Positions 33,241 through 49,400 of a stretch of DNA of 64,000 nt are shown piece by piece (the first letter of the stretch is position 1; the number at the start of each line of letters is the position of its first letter). Location: the NCBI GenBank assembly GCA_030248295.1, contig JASANH010001617.1, forward strand, positions 186,001 to 250,000, given 5' to 3'. Made by a program: the position numbers and the translations under genes. This DNA comes from Mesodorylaimus sp. YZB2_4 (taxonomy: Eukaryota > Nematoda > Enoplea > Dorylaimida > Dorylaimidae). The notes under the pieces were generated by a model that had not been told where the DNA came from, made no database searches, and was given only the letters and a program-made list of their open reading frames with translations.

Positions 33241-34638
33241 TTAGGCTGGCAATTGAATCTTTTTGCCTTTCATTACTAAAAAGAAATCTTTTTATGCGTC
33301 TGACACTACGAGCCGGACATAAAAAGGTACCTACCACGTGTGACGTAAAGATAGAAGAAATCGGCGTATAGTACAGTCTGTACGCAGCCAGCCACGATGG
33401 CGATAGGATCGAAGAATTCTTCAAAATAATAGCGATATATCCAATTAGCGATATACAAAGCACGGTAAATGCCTAACGCGAATAAATAGTGACTGGTGAT
33501 CGATTCAGCTTCGCCCGTCTTCGACAACATAAATAATTGAGGCAAAATAGCCACGGCTTCGAGATAAATGCTGAATGTCCACAAGACCTAAAAAGCAATA
33601 ATGATTCGCAATTGGGCAAGTGGGCGCTGCAATAATATTGAACCGCAAATCGTTCACTCACCTCGAGCACGCTGAATTCATGGTTGATAACCAAAGCCAA
33701 AATAATGCACGGAGCAACCAAAAATTCCAAACGAAATGTATCGTGATTGCGGTCGTAGGTCGCTTTGAATTTATAGAACATCAACACCAAAGTCCCGTAC
33801 GATCCAACGATGAATATCACCTGAATATAACACGTTATGCAACCTCGTAAGTGCCAATACGAGGACGTCCGGAAGCCGCAAGCAGGCACCAGCCGCGCCG
33901 GGGCATAGTGAACTTAGAGGGCGGGCAAAGGTTCCTACGCTATAATCCCCGCTACTCGTCAAAACTAGCGTCAAAACATTGCAGTTACCGTTTGCTCAGA
34001 TGGCACATATTCACACGGTATAAATAAAGACGCCGCTGGTAAGTAAACAAACCCGGGATAAGTAGTAGGTCTCTACCACCCGCCAGGCATAAGGCGCATC
34101 AGACTGTGTTCGTACCGATATCCTCTCTCACCTTCTTGCACTACACCATAAAAACATTTCTACTTACTTTCATAACAGTATTGTATATCGAAACGAAGTT
34201 CGTCACTAGATCCAAATAACGTGACGTGTACACAAGGGCGAAAAGAATTTGCGATTTGCCCGATATGCCTGAAAGAAACCGAATGCTCTTTTTAAACACT
34301 TCACAGCTGATTTAAAAATGAGAGCATACTGCACCTCATGAAATAAGACCCTTCATACAACGTTTCTGCGCAGTTCCTGCTACTACAGGTGCTCAAAGAA
34401 AGATCTCAAGCTTATGTTAAGTCTGTGGAAGAAATGCAAAAAACATACGAAACAGCCACCCAGTTCTGAGCTGAAGGTCTTGGAAAATTCAAAATCGCAA
34501 AGATCGAAAAACCTAATCCAAAGAAAACGCAAAATTTTTTTCAGTACCTGCGCATGATCGAGATTTCCAAATCTTCAACAGCAAAATAATAACCGCCAGC
34601 AAATGGGATAAGTCGCCAACCAGTCGAAAAATATTCAT
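33241..34638 (-). CDS. KDELR: ER lumen protein-retaining receptor (KDEL receptor)
   Basis: Five exons: 34548-34638, 34168-34268, 33662-33820, 33335-33587, 33241-33275; intron phases 1, 0, 0, 1. The product is 212 aa, the standard family length, and aligns end to end from MNIFRL to KGKKIQLPA. The seven-helix receptor binds C-terminal KDEL-type signals in the Golgi and returns escaped ER proteins by COPI vesicles. Ligand-contact residues known from vertebrate structures are present: Arg5, Arg47, Asp50, Glu117, Arg159 and Arg169. So are the C-terminal lysines that recruit COPI. Three of the four introns are longer than 70 bases. It lies just downstream of the glutaminyl-tRNA synthetase gene on the same strand. 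Confidence 0.96.
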
Positions 34639-35179
34639 CGTTCTTGGTTACGTTTCACACGTCAACAATACGAATGCAAAAGACAATCTAATCCACAGCA
34701 GCTAAAAACCAAACACCAAAAGCTGCTAATTATATTTTTTCCGCAAAACCATATGAGCCACGTTGCATTCGTCGATCGCACACTTCCTTTTGTCGCCACG
34801 ATATTGAAATGGTCCGCCCTGTGCGCAGGAAGCGCGCTAAATATGAAATTTTCACAGGGCTCTGCCAGTACGTCGACTAACGAGTACACTTCTAATCTTC
34901 CCGAAGTTACTAAAGGCGCTGCGTGGACGGCCATGCACCCGAGAGACTGATCCTAGTCCATACTGGTACTTCTCACAGCAAGATTCTTTTGCTACCGATC
35001 ATCCATGAGCGAGCAGCTATTTCCCAAAAGATGCACTCAGGCACCCACTTCAGTCCATCTTTATTCTAACAATTTCTATTTTTCCATAAAAAGTCAACGA
35101 GCCAACCGCCTTGATAATAACAGCTGCAACATCGCATCCGTAGTCCAACAAATATAAAAATTCCTATCGTCGCTCATAA
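34639..35179. other. Intergenic between QARS and KDEL receptor
   Basis: 541 bases that should hold the KDEL-receptor promoter and the synthetase 3' untranslated region. A minus-strand AATAAA lies at 35060-35065. Confidence 0.5.
35060..35065 (-). promoter_or_regulatory. Poly(A) signal of the QARS gene
   Basis: AATAAA on the minus strand, about 115 bases after the QARS stop codon. Confidence 0.5.
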
Positions 35180-39206
<4,027 letters not shown>

Positions 39207-39854
39207 CGTCACGATTAGTGGGGACTTTGCACTCGTTTTTCAAAAGTCGACAATTCCCGGACTCTTTTGACAGCAGTTCTCGTCCATCAATCGAATTTCT
39301 AAAGTCTCTCCAAATTTGGATGGACATTTGTCTTGCTGCAGTCTTTCATCATTTGGGTTCTAAAAAGGTAAAATTATGTTTCAGTATACATTTTAAAATA
39401 ATTTTCAGCCTATACGATCATGTTACGATTACAATTTAATTAAAATTCAAAAGTCTTTCTCAATAAAATCTTAGGAAAAGTTCTTTTTTATCTTAGGTTC
39501 GGACTTATGACTTTATCTGAAACCTGAATTTAAAAAAAGTCCAGCCCACTTTACACTGAATGAGTGCGCATTTCCACATGACTGGATGGATGGATGGGTG
39601 GGTTGCTGTTCTGTTTTTCTGTTTTGTTCGTGAGAATTGAAGTGAATCAATTAGTCTGACATTGTTCGTTCATCCTCTTGGAAGGAGCTGAATTATAAAA
39701 GTGGTCGGAAAATTTGGAACCGAACTAACGCGTGATTGTCGCAGCTTTTAGGCAGGTAAGAAATAAATGTTTTCACGTGTGAAATGTACGAACACGTTGT
39801 TTTTCAGCATTGTAACTTCAATTGTATTGTTGTTTGTGCCAAGGCAACAGAAAT
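39207..39854. promoter_or_regulatory. Divergent promoter region between QARS and epsin
   Basis: 648 bases separate two start codons on opposite strands. On the plus strand TATAAAA (39694-39700) is followed by an untranslated exon and a 5' UTR intron (39756-39807, GTAAGA to TTTTCAG) before the epsin ATG. I see no TATA box facing QARS. Confidence 0.55.
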
Positions 39855-42800
39855 ATGATTGGTAACATTAATTCACTAAGGCGACAAGTGAAGAATGTGG
39901 CGTATAACTATTCGGATGCCCAAGTAAAGGTAAGTGGGTCAGACGACTTTGTAGTCTGTATGTACGGGCCTACATGTTGTGAGCCCCTTTTTTCACTTCC
40001 GGAATGTGGATATTCTCTCTCATGTGAGGTTGTTTTGGAGATGACTAAGAGTGATCTCTCTAAAATTTCATATCAGATTTTGTTTTCTGGTCTGGAACTT
40101 TGACCATAGTTGTCAGGCCTAGTCTTATCTATTATCATTACCATGTTGGCTTAGGTCCGAGAAGCTACAAGCAACGACCCATGGGGCCCCTCAAGCAGCC
40201 TTATGTCCGAAATCGCGGACATGACGTACAATACGATGGCGTTTACGGAAATTATGCAAATCATCTGGAAGAGGTTGAACGACCACGGCAAGAATTGGCG
40301 CCATGTATACAAGAGCTTGGTATTATTGGATTATTTGATCAAAGTCGGATCTGAAAAGGTGGCGCAACAATGCAGGGAAAACATATTTGCTATTCAAACC
40401 CTGAAGGTGCGATAATGTGTGCCTTCACTTACTCTTTTAAAGCCATTTTGATTTTAGGACTTTCAATACATCGAAGAAAACAAGGACCAGGGAATGAATG
40501 TTCGCGAAAAGGCCAAACAACTTGTAAACTTGCTAAAAGACGACGAACGTTTGAAAAACGAACGCGCGCGTGCTTTGATGGCCAAGAAGCGATTTGCTCA
40601 AAACGGCATGGGCATCGGATCTGATGGCGCGGTATGTGCCTTTCAGTCTACAGTATTCTTCCAGACAGATATTATATTTGATGTTTTTTAGACCCACGAC
40701 TTCCGGCGCTCTGATACTTATCACGGAGGTAAGTGCATTGATATATTTGCACAAAAGTACGAAGGTGATGGGGTCAGTTTTCGGGTCACTTCCTTGCCAG
40801 TGTTTTTTAGTTTGTTTTGTTAATATCTGGCTGTCAGTTAAGTTTTGGCTGCTCCTAGCTTTAGCAGCACCCAAATTCTCGTATTTCTGAACCTACAATA
40901 TGCAATGGTTCCTTGCTTGCTTCCAGCATGACGCTTCCTGTCTTTTTGTTGTATTTCTTGCTACTTCTACTTTCCCTGGTTCAGATTATGACGATAACGT
41001 ATTTTCGAAAAACGATAGCTCTACTGGGATACAAAGCAGACGGCGTGGAGGTTAGTAAATGTTTACATGTTCTTTTCTATTTATGACCATCAGGGTCCAT
41101 GCGTCGAAGTGGGTCGGTGCCAAATATGAGCAGTAAGTTGAGCACAAGAAAATTTAGTTTGTTGCGAGTGGTTTGGTTTGCATGCCAGATTCCCCGACGT
41201 ATCTGCTGTCATCAGTATCAGATCACAGTATGCGTCTGGCATGGTGCTTTTGTATTTGGGAGTATCACGTATTGTTGAGCAGCAGCTATTACACCTGTTG
41301 TCTTTTGCAGGATCCGAATTGGAGGAATGTCGACCCTCATCAATCGGTGAAGAGGAGCTGCAATTGCAAATCGCGTTGGCTTTGAGCAAGGAGGAAGCAC
41401 AGAAAGAGGAAGAAATGAGAAAAGGTGACGACATACGTTTGCAAATGGCCATCAGCGAGAGTCGTCACGAGCCTGCGTCGCCGCCGGCAGCTGCAATCGT
41501 AACTGCTAGCGGTTATAGTTCAGCTCGTGCGGAAAAATCGGTATGTCATGTTTAGTTGTTTTGTGCCTGTTGTGTGCACAGCTTCTCTTCAGGCTATCGA
41601 CGATTTGTTGTCTTTGCAAACCGCGTTTGGTAGCGGCGCCACGGCATCGGCTAGCGTCACGAACGATCCATGGGGCGGCAATCATCCAGCGCCAGCCAAT
41701 ACAGATCCGTGGGGAGCTCCAGTAGCCACTCAACAAGTGCATTCTCCGGCTATGACTGTTGGGGCCACAGCAGCCAATGATCCGTGGGCGCCATCGATCA
41801 ACAACGATTCGTTCAATTCGCAACCTCCAGGTATGGTGTGTCAAGTCTGCGTCTACCACTGCGAAAATGGGTGTCGGAAATGGATTTGAATAAAAAGAGG
41901 ATCAGCAGTACACGCCAAAGCACGTATAAAAACTTCAACCCTGAGCGGGAGTAGAGCCTGTGATTTGCCGTCGAGACTCTTGATACTGCTGCTGATACTG
42001 ATGTGCTGGCGGTCATGGTCGTCTTCCAGCTCGCTTTTGTAAGTGTTTTGAATATTGCTGGCGCGGGTTCGATTCTCACTCTAGGTTTAAGTTTTTTTTC
42101 ATGCATCTAGATGACAGAAAAATTCTACTTATGGCGAGAGGCAGCTTAGCAACTTGTCGAATGACGCTTTGACGGACTGATTAGTCTTGAAGTGAAAATA
42201 TAAAAAACGTATTGGCTCTTGACAAATAATTGACGTGTTTCAGCGTTTGAATCGACACAAGGTCACGGTTGGCCAGCATCCGGAGGAACGAATGGAATTA
42301 ACCATAGTGATGATCCTTTCGCCCCGTCGTCCACTCCGGCGCCGCCACCAGTTGCTCCTCGTCCAGCAACAGCGGGTAAGTGCATTAATGCCTGTCCGAT
42401 GTATTTGACAGTCTGGATAGTGATTGATTGATTTCAGACCCGTGGGGTATGGACAACGTGAAGACATCCTTGCCACCGCAGCATACAGGCGGTTCGGATT
42501 GTGGTGGGATGAAGACGCGAAACCTGAAAACACCTGAGCATTTTCTGGGCGAGAATTCTGCCTTAGTCAATTTGGACAATTTGATGGGACCGCCGAAAAG
42601 CAACGTTGCTGGAGTACAGCCCAAGTGTAAGGGATTAGGTTGACGGAGGAGGAGGACATGGAATAAAATACAGTTTCTGTTTTAGCCACTGTGAACAACC
42701 CATTCATGGGAGGAAGCAGTCTCGGAGCAGGAGCTTCAACCATCAATAATAATCCGTTCGCCGCGCAACAACGACCATCGCCAACTTTGAACGAAATGCG

Positions 42801-42933
42801 ATCAGCCGCTTATCAGCAACCGCCTCTCGGATCTACGCCAGCTTCGAGTGCAGCTGCCTGGGGTCTGCCACAACCCTTGCTTCCAGCGTCGAATGCGAAT
42901 GCAGCCGCTTCGTCTACGAATCCCTTTTTGTAA
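39855..42933 (+). CDS. EPN: Epsin (ENTH-domain clathrin adaptor)
   Basis: Eleven exons: 39855-39929, 40155-40406, 40458-40631, 40692-40728, 40985-41050, 41094-41132, 41311-41540, 41593-41830, 42244-42375, 42438-42626, 42686-42933; about 559 aa. The ENTH domain (residues about 10-150) binds PtdIns(4,5)P2 and bends membrane at clathrin-coated pits. Two ubiquitin-interacting motifs follow (GEEELQLQIALALSKEE and a weaker DDIRLQMAISESR). Then come four DPW and one DPF motifs for AP-2, a clathrin-box-like LVNLDNLM, and three NPF motifs for EH-domain partners near the C-terminus. This is the full canonical epsin order. The gene has a TATA promoter and an untranslated first exon. Confidence 0.95.
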
Positions 42934-43587
42934 GCGTACTTTGCTGCAGTTGGGTTTGTGTACGACGTTCTGTTTCTCACACGTCTGAGTCCTGTTGTGT
43001 ACTTTCTGCAATCCGTTTGCTTCGTAGGCTCACTCCATTTATACTAACCTGTTCTCTAGGGTGCGGGTTCCCTAATATTGATTGAGTGTGTGAAGAGTTG
43101 TCTTGTTTTGAATGAAGGCGCAAAATGAATTTTAAATTCATTATTGGAAAGTGCAAGAAACGAGAGGCTGGTTTCTTATGTTTTGATTTTTGTGATCAAT
43201 TTTCTAACGAAAGGGCATTGGTGGCGTTTTTGCCTGTTTACCATGTTTTTCGCTCCTGTTCTTTATAATAAGTTTATTTGTTTTTTGTACTATTCTTTTT
43301 TCGATACCCTACCATGTTTTTTATTGGTTACGAAGAATGCACTACGATTTGGGATGAACAGTGGAGACTGAGCAACTACTAGTTTGAATTGCCCGCCTTT
43401 TGCCATAGGCAGTCTGGATACTGTTTTTTTGTGGCAAGTGTGCGCGTTGGACAGGAAAGCAGCAGAAGGCAGGTGGGCGGGAGGAATTTTGCAAGTCTCG
43501 TTTCGTTCGGTTTTGCTGTTTTGAGCGTTGCGGTATTTCACCTAGTTGTAGTGACAAAAATAAGACTTACTATTTCGGTTCTGCGAG
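42934..43587. other. Intergenic between epsin and NUP50
   Basis: Epsin 3' untranslated sequence, AT-rich, followed by the NUP50 promoter. No other gene or TATA box stood out. Confidence 0.5.
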
Positions 43588-45985
43588 ATGGCTAAACGTG
43601 CAGCGACGACCCAAATGACCCATGACAATTGGGATCACGAGGAAGAAGAAACAGAAGAAGTAAATTTGAGGAGGGTCCAGGAATGACGGGCTAGCGTCGA
43701 AGCCTTGTGAGAAAGTTTTTGGGGCCCCGACCTGCTAAGGTAAAGAAATTTCCCTGTCTTCTGAGCCCTGGCACCAATGGTCACCTCACCATAAGCTCGC
43801 AAGGAAACGCTTAATGAATACGGCCTCTGGACGTCAGAGGTTAATGGGTATACTGTACAGTAGGCCTAGGCCTTTATTTTTCTCTCACCTTTGACCTAGC
43901 CTACATGAACTGCATAAATACTGTAAGTGCCCAAATGCTGAACTGAAATATTTTTCAGCAAACGAGGAAGGCGTATGCTAGTGTTGACTGTATGCCGTTC
44001 CAGGTCTGACTAAATTTTTATCTTTAGCCTGGCGAATTTGCGGCAGCTTCGTCTGATGAATTAGCTCAACGTAAAATTCGCGTCGCCAAGCGGAGGCTTG
44101 TTGGTCAAGATTCGAATCGTAGTTCGGTGAGCTTCTTGATTTTAGAGCTTATTTTGCTCTTTTCTGACAGCATTTTCTTTTTTTAGGGCAGCTCTGTATT
44201 CGGTTCGTTCGCTGGATTTGGCGCAAAACCTTCAGCTGCCGCGGCAACGTCGATCACAGCTCCGTCGACGCTGCGTTTTCCAGCAGCGGCTCCAGCTAGT
44301 TTTGGATTGCCAACCTTGTCGACAGCGAGCAATCCTCCTTCAATCACACTGTTTTCGAGTTCGGCCGCAGTTGCGCCTATAACCAGCAAATTACCAGATT
44401 TCGTCGTGCAGCCGTCTGCACAGCCTGCGTCGGTGGCTCCGACCGTGGACACAACGACTAAATCTCCTCCCAGCTCCGACATCTCCCCTGAATTCATTGC
44501 GGATTTAAAAGCTCTCAACGAAAGCGTCATCAAATGGATGCAAGAAAATTTCCAAGAAAATCCTCTTGTCGATTTCTCGCCCGTATTTAATGATTATAAA
44601 AATCATTTCAAGGAACTGGAAGAAAAGCATAACTGCAAGATCGGCAAGGATACAAGAGAAAATGGAAAGGAAACGACCCCTGTGTCCCGTACAAATCCGA
44701 AGGATAGCAACTCGAACGGGGGTCCATTGAGTTCTTCGATATCAAAGTTGACATCGCTTCCTGGTACTTGCAACGCCAAAGTTAGTTCCCGTTTGGGTTT
44801 CGATTTTATCATCTGTTGTTTTAGCGCCGGTAAAGCAGCCCGCGCCGCAGCCATTTAAGTTCGGATTAGGTAACAACACGCCGTTGTTGACTACGGCAAC
44901 CCCGTTAGCTAATGATCCTGCGCCAGCATCTATTACTCCTCAACAACCACCAAAGCCATTTAGTTTCGGAGTTTCATCGGTGACTTCGACTGTATCATCT
45001 GCAACGACTGGTACGGCTAGTTTTTCGTTTGGTGGCGGAGAAAATTCGACCACTCCGTTCTCATTCGGATTCAAACCGCCCGAGAAATCTGCAGAAACTG
45101 GTGATAAAGGTAAGATTCTAATGTGTCGTGTTGCCGTCATGCATCCTCGTTTTTTCAGATACGGCTGATGGCGGTGGCGAAGAAGAGGGCGAGTACGAAC
45201 CACCAAAACCGGAGCGAGTTGATCAAGTCGAAGATGATGCGTTTTACAGCGTGAGGTAAGGACAGCTATACAAGTCGAAGCTGGAGAAAACTGGAATTAC
45301 CCATCCATTTTCGACACCGTCAAGGAGTTGTTTCTAATTTCCATCGCCCCCCCCCCTGAAGCACAAGTCTGACATGATCGTAGGAGTCGCCCTGGGTGTG
45401 GCATAGATCCACTCTCCCCGCTGACTCCCCGCTGATATTGCACGCATGACCGTGGCTGGCTTTATACGCCCGCTGGGTGAAGAGTCAACTGGCGATGATG
45501 CCTCGAAGGGCGGGACCTGCCACCTACAGTAGGGCTCATTAGGGCTTCGTTCAGATGGACTGCGTCAAAACTTTTTGCTCGATTCTTTCAGGTGCAAACT
45601 ATTTTACAAAAAGGACAGTAAATTCGTGGAGAAAGGAGTGGGAACGTTGTTTTTAAAACCCCTCAACGACGCCAAGAAAACGCAGCTTTTGATTCGAGCT
45701 GATACTGCTACGGGTAAGACTATAACCTAATACGCGGACTTCAGCTGTTTTTATCCCGGTTTTCCATATTTTTTAGGCAACATATTATTAAATCTCAGCT
45801 TGAACGAAAGCATCCCGTGCTCTCGCAATGGCAAGAACAACATCACTATGGTGTGCGTGCCGCATCCACCGCTTGATCCTAAATCACCTACAAACGAACC
45901 CGCTGTGTTGCTCATACGGGTGAAGACGGGCGAAGAAGCCGACCAGCTTCTGGACGAAATTAACAAAGCTAAATCGAGCGCCTGA
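43588..45985 (+). CDS. NUP50: Nuclear pore protein Nup50
   Basis: Seven exons: 43588-43659, 44028-44126, 44187-44763, 44825-45109, 45159-45255, 45592-45713, 45777-45985; about 486 aa. It starts [21 protein letters not shown], matching the importin-alpha binding N-terminus of Nup50. The middle holds a segment like the vertebrate INDWIVKHV-type helix ([18 protein letters not shown]) and sparse FG repeats (FKFG, FSFG, FSFGF). The last three exons encode the Ran-binding domain ([32 protein letters not shown]). Nup50 sits in the nuclear basket and helps importin-mediated cargo release. The fifth intron (336 bases) is long for this gene and contains a run of C. Confidence 0.93.
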
Positions 45986-46441
45986 ACACCCGTTCGTTGT
46001 AGATGTTATCGTTGTTTGTAGTATTTCTCGCACTGACATTTCCAGGTCGCTGCTAATAGCTATGTTACAATAAGACAATTTATATTAGCTATATACAGTA
46101 CATATATTGTGCTTAAATCTATTTCAACCAAATCGCTTTTAGAAACAACCATCGAAAACTACAGTACTTTCCGGTCTACGAGCATACAAACTAGATGGAC
46201 AGCAATGACAAGCACATACAACTGATTAGCTTTGGTAAATGGCGCGCCCCATTTAGAAAATTTCAATCGATACATGCCAAATCTAGTGCCACAAAAAAAA
46301 CTGAACAGACAAAATTCACACTGAAATATGAATTAGACAAGACCAGTTCGACGCATTATCACCAAATTCATACGCATGGAAAGTTTGCTCACTCCAATTC
46401 AACGCGAACAAAGTTATTACTTTTCTAATTCCTTGTCCCGT
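45986..46441. other. Convergent gap between NUP50 and PKA-RI
   Basis: 456 bases holding two 3' untranslated regions. No other feature seen. Confidence 0.5.
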
Positions 46442-49400
46442 TTAGGTCAAAAGTTGCACGTAGCTGTTGTAATTGGCGATGTTACGTTTCAGAATCTCCG
46501 AGCACGGGCCCATAACGCGCTCGAATCTTGCTCTATCCATTTTTACGCATTTTAATTGCGGCGTTTTAGCTACTACCGTAGCGGCGCGTGGACGATCGAG
46601 CATCAGTGCGATTTCACCTGAAAATTTAAAATTATGTTGTGCCAATAAAGCGTAAATTCAGTAAAATCTCACCAAAATAATCCGATGGACCCAAATGACC
46701 GACCTTCTCCGGTTGACTCGCTTCATTTCGTCGCTGATACACATCGGCTTCGCCCTAAATTGGGAGAAATATAAAATGAAACCCAAACCCCAAAAATACT
46801 TCTCTTACCTCAACAATAATGAAAAACTCGTCCCCTTGTTCTCCCTGCTCGATAATATGATCGCCTTCGTTGAACGTGACTGGCTCCAACGCGTCGGCAA
46901 CTGTTAGTCGTTCCCATTTGTCCAAATCTTCTAAAATCGAAACCAAACCTTAAAGGTCCCTCGCCTCCTCCCCCACCATTGCATACCGAGAATTTTCACT
47001 TTACTCAACAGTTCGTCATACATTTTTCGCTTTCGAATAGTACTGCCCATTAAAATTCGGCGATACGTATCTCGGTCCAACGCCCATAATTTCACGTCAC
47101 TTTTCGCCTAAAAAACTATTAAACTGGCGCATTAAAACACCAGCAACTTCTTGTATTTACCTTGACAGTAGCAGCTCGAGGTGTGCCGTAGATGAGAGCT
47201 AATTCACCAAAACTCCCACCATCTTTAATACTGGTCACCTTCTCGCCGTTTACAAACACGTCCACTTCCCCTGAGTCAATCACGTAAAAATTATCTCCTT
47301 CTTCGCCTGCAAACAAAAACGAGCAGATGATGAGAACCAACCTTTTCCTCGCTTTCCACTTTACCTTGAACAATTATCGTTTCGCCGGACTTTTTCTCAA
47401 CAGGGCTCATGGCCTCGAAAATATCTCTGCAAACCGGCCCGATCAAAGTAAGCGTCCTCAAATTTCACGTACTTCCCCACTCCTACTTTTTCTCATTATC
47501 ATCCAAATGAGCAAACAAAACGTTGCGCGACATGGATTTCTCCAGCGCTTTTTTCGTCTCCTCATCTTTCGGTACCACCTGCAAGTAAAATCTCCCAACA
47601 TCCTTCTACCAAGCGACACAAGGGGCGCTGCTTACCTTTTTCACATAATTAGTAAGATCCTCCTCGGTATAGACTTCGGCCGATACGGCACCTCGTCTTT
47701 GTTTCGGTTTTCGATCAGTGGCCGGCTCAGCATCCACTTCGTCCTCGTTTCCAGCCGCACCACCGCTTCGACGCGACTCTGCACCCACCTGAAACGGACA
47801 CCATGCTTACGGACTGTGCAAAGCAGAAGACACTGCGCCCTACTCAAACAAACTGTCCTAATCCTGTCTTATTCCAGCCACCTCCCCATTCTCAATTCGA
47901 CCCTATGAAACCCTACAAAGCACACGGCACCTCGTCCAAGCACATGGATTCCACATTGTTAGGCAATCGGTACAAGTCGTCCCTGCGGGCCAACTTTTCG
48001 TTCTGCCGAATCGTAATAGCCGGATCAGCCATGGCGATCAATCGCTTCACCAAAAATACCAAGCAAGGTAGTGCGGCCTGCACCAAGCAACAACGTATTT
48101 ACTTGACTCGACGACGGCGTCTGACGTGAACGAACTTTAGCAAGAATAAAGGAGGTTGTCAGGCCGCTGCACAACCTAAACGACGCGGGAGGGATGGGCC
48201 AATGTCGCTCACGTTCAGCCAACTATTCAATTGCGTCGTTAATTTTAACGACAACGACGAGACAACCGAACCGATAACGAACCTGCTATCACGGCCAGCA
48301 TACCCGGCCTCCTACGTCACAACCGCTCGCAACCAGTCAGCCAGGAAACAGGCAGTAACCAGCAAGCCCCTTTTTTCTCGCGCTTCCAGCAAACCAGTTT
48401 CAAAGTCTCGCTTCCCAGGCACTCCATCGACGTCACTTTTTCATTTCACTATCCTCCTCCCTACACCAACACAACGGCGAGTAGTTTGCGAACACCCGCC
48501 GTGAAATCGGGCCCAGCCCAACTGCATCTACTGAAGCAAGGATTGGCGCAAAAACAGTTCACCACATCCTAGCTAACGCCGATTTAACTTGACTACCTGC
48601 CAGACCCAGGCATCGAAAGAAAGACCTTCTGCTCCATCTGCTTTGAAAACGAATCCTTTTATCCACGAGTCACAGCATTCAAAACATCCCAACCAACCAC
48701 TTACGTATTGTGACAACATGCCCATAGCCATCCTTCACTCTCGATTGCCCCTAAACAACGTCAAGACCAGTTTAAGGCATGCTGCAAAACGGAACCAACA
48801 GACCCAACGCACAGTCGAACAGAATGCAAAAGACTAACCACTCGATCGAGAATCACCTTGTTTGCATGCAGTCCACGTTTAGACAAAGGCAGACCCCCAT
48901 ACCGAATATGCACACCGCCAGTAGACCTAGTCCCACTCTTCCTGCTCGCTCACCACTTCTAGCCGTCATATCATTACTGTACGATAATCATTTCCTCGGG
49001 GTCACGCAATTCCTTATTAGAAGCCGACATGCCTAATACAATCCAAGTAACAATTCGACTACTGTAGTCCCTCAGTTCATACACCGCCTAGCATTTCTTA
49101 CTTTAGCGGTCAACGAAGGCATAATAATGGTCGATGGTGAAACGTGCCGAAACTCCAAAACTTTACAAAATGAATGAAGGACGGCGAAAAATACTTTTCT
49201 CCCACCTAAGCCTTCCCTTCAGGCAAAACGGAGCAAAGGTAAGCGAAATGTAGTACCAACAAAAGCGCTACTACCTACTCGACTAACGACCACTCTACCT
49301 CACAATGCTCTCGAGCCCGACAGCAAAATTCAGCTTCTCCCCTCGCCGACGTCGTAACAGGCGAGTGCCGACGAAGGCAAATCGAGTGCAACGAAAAAGA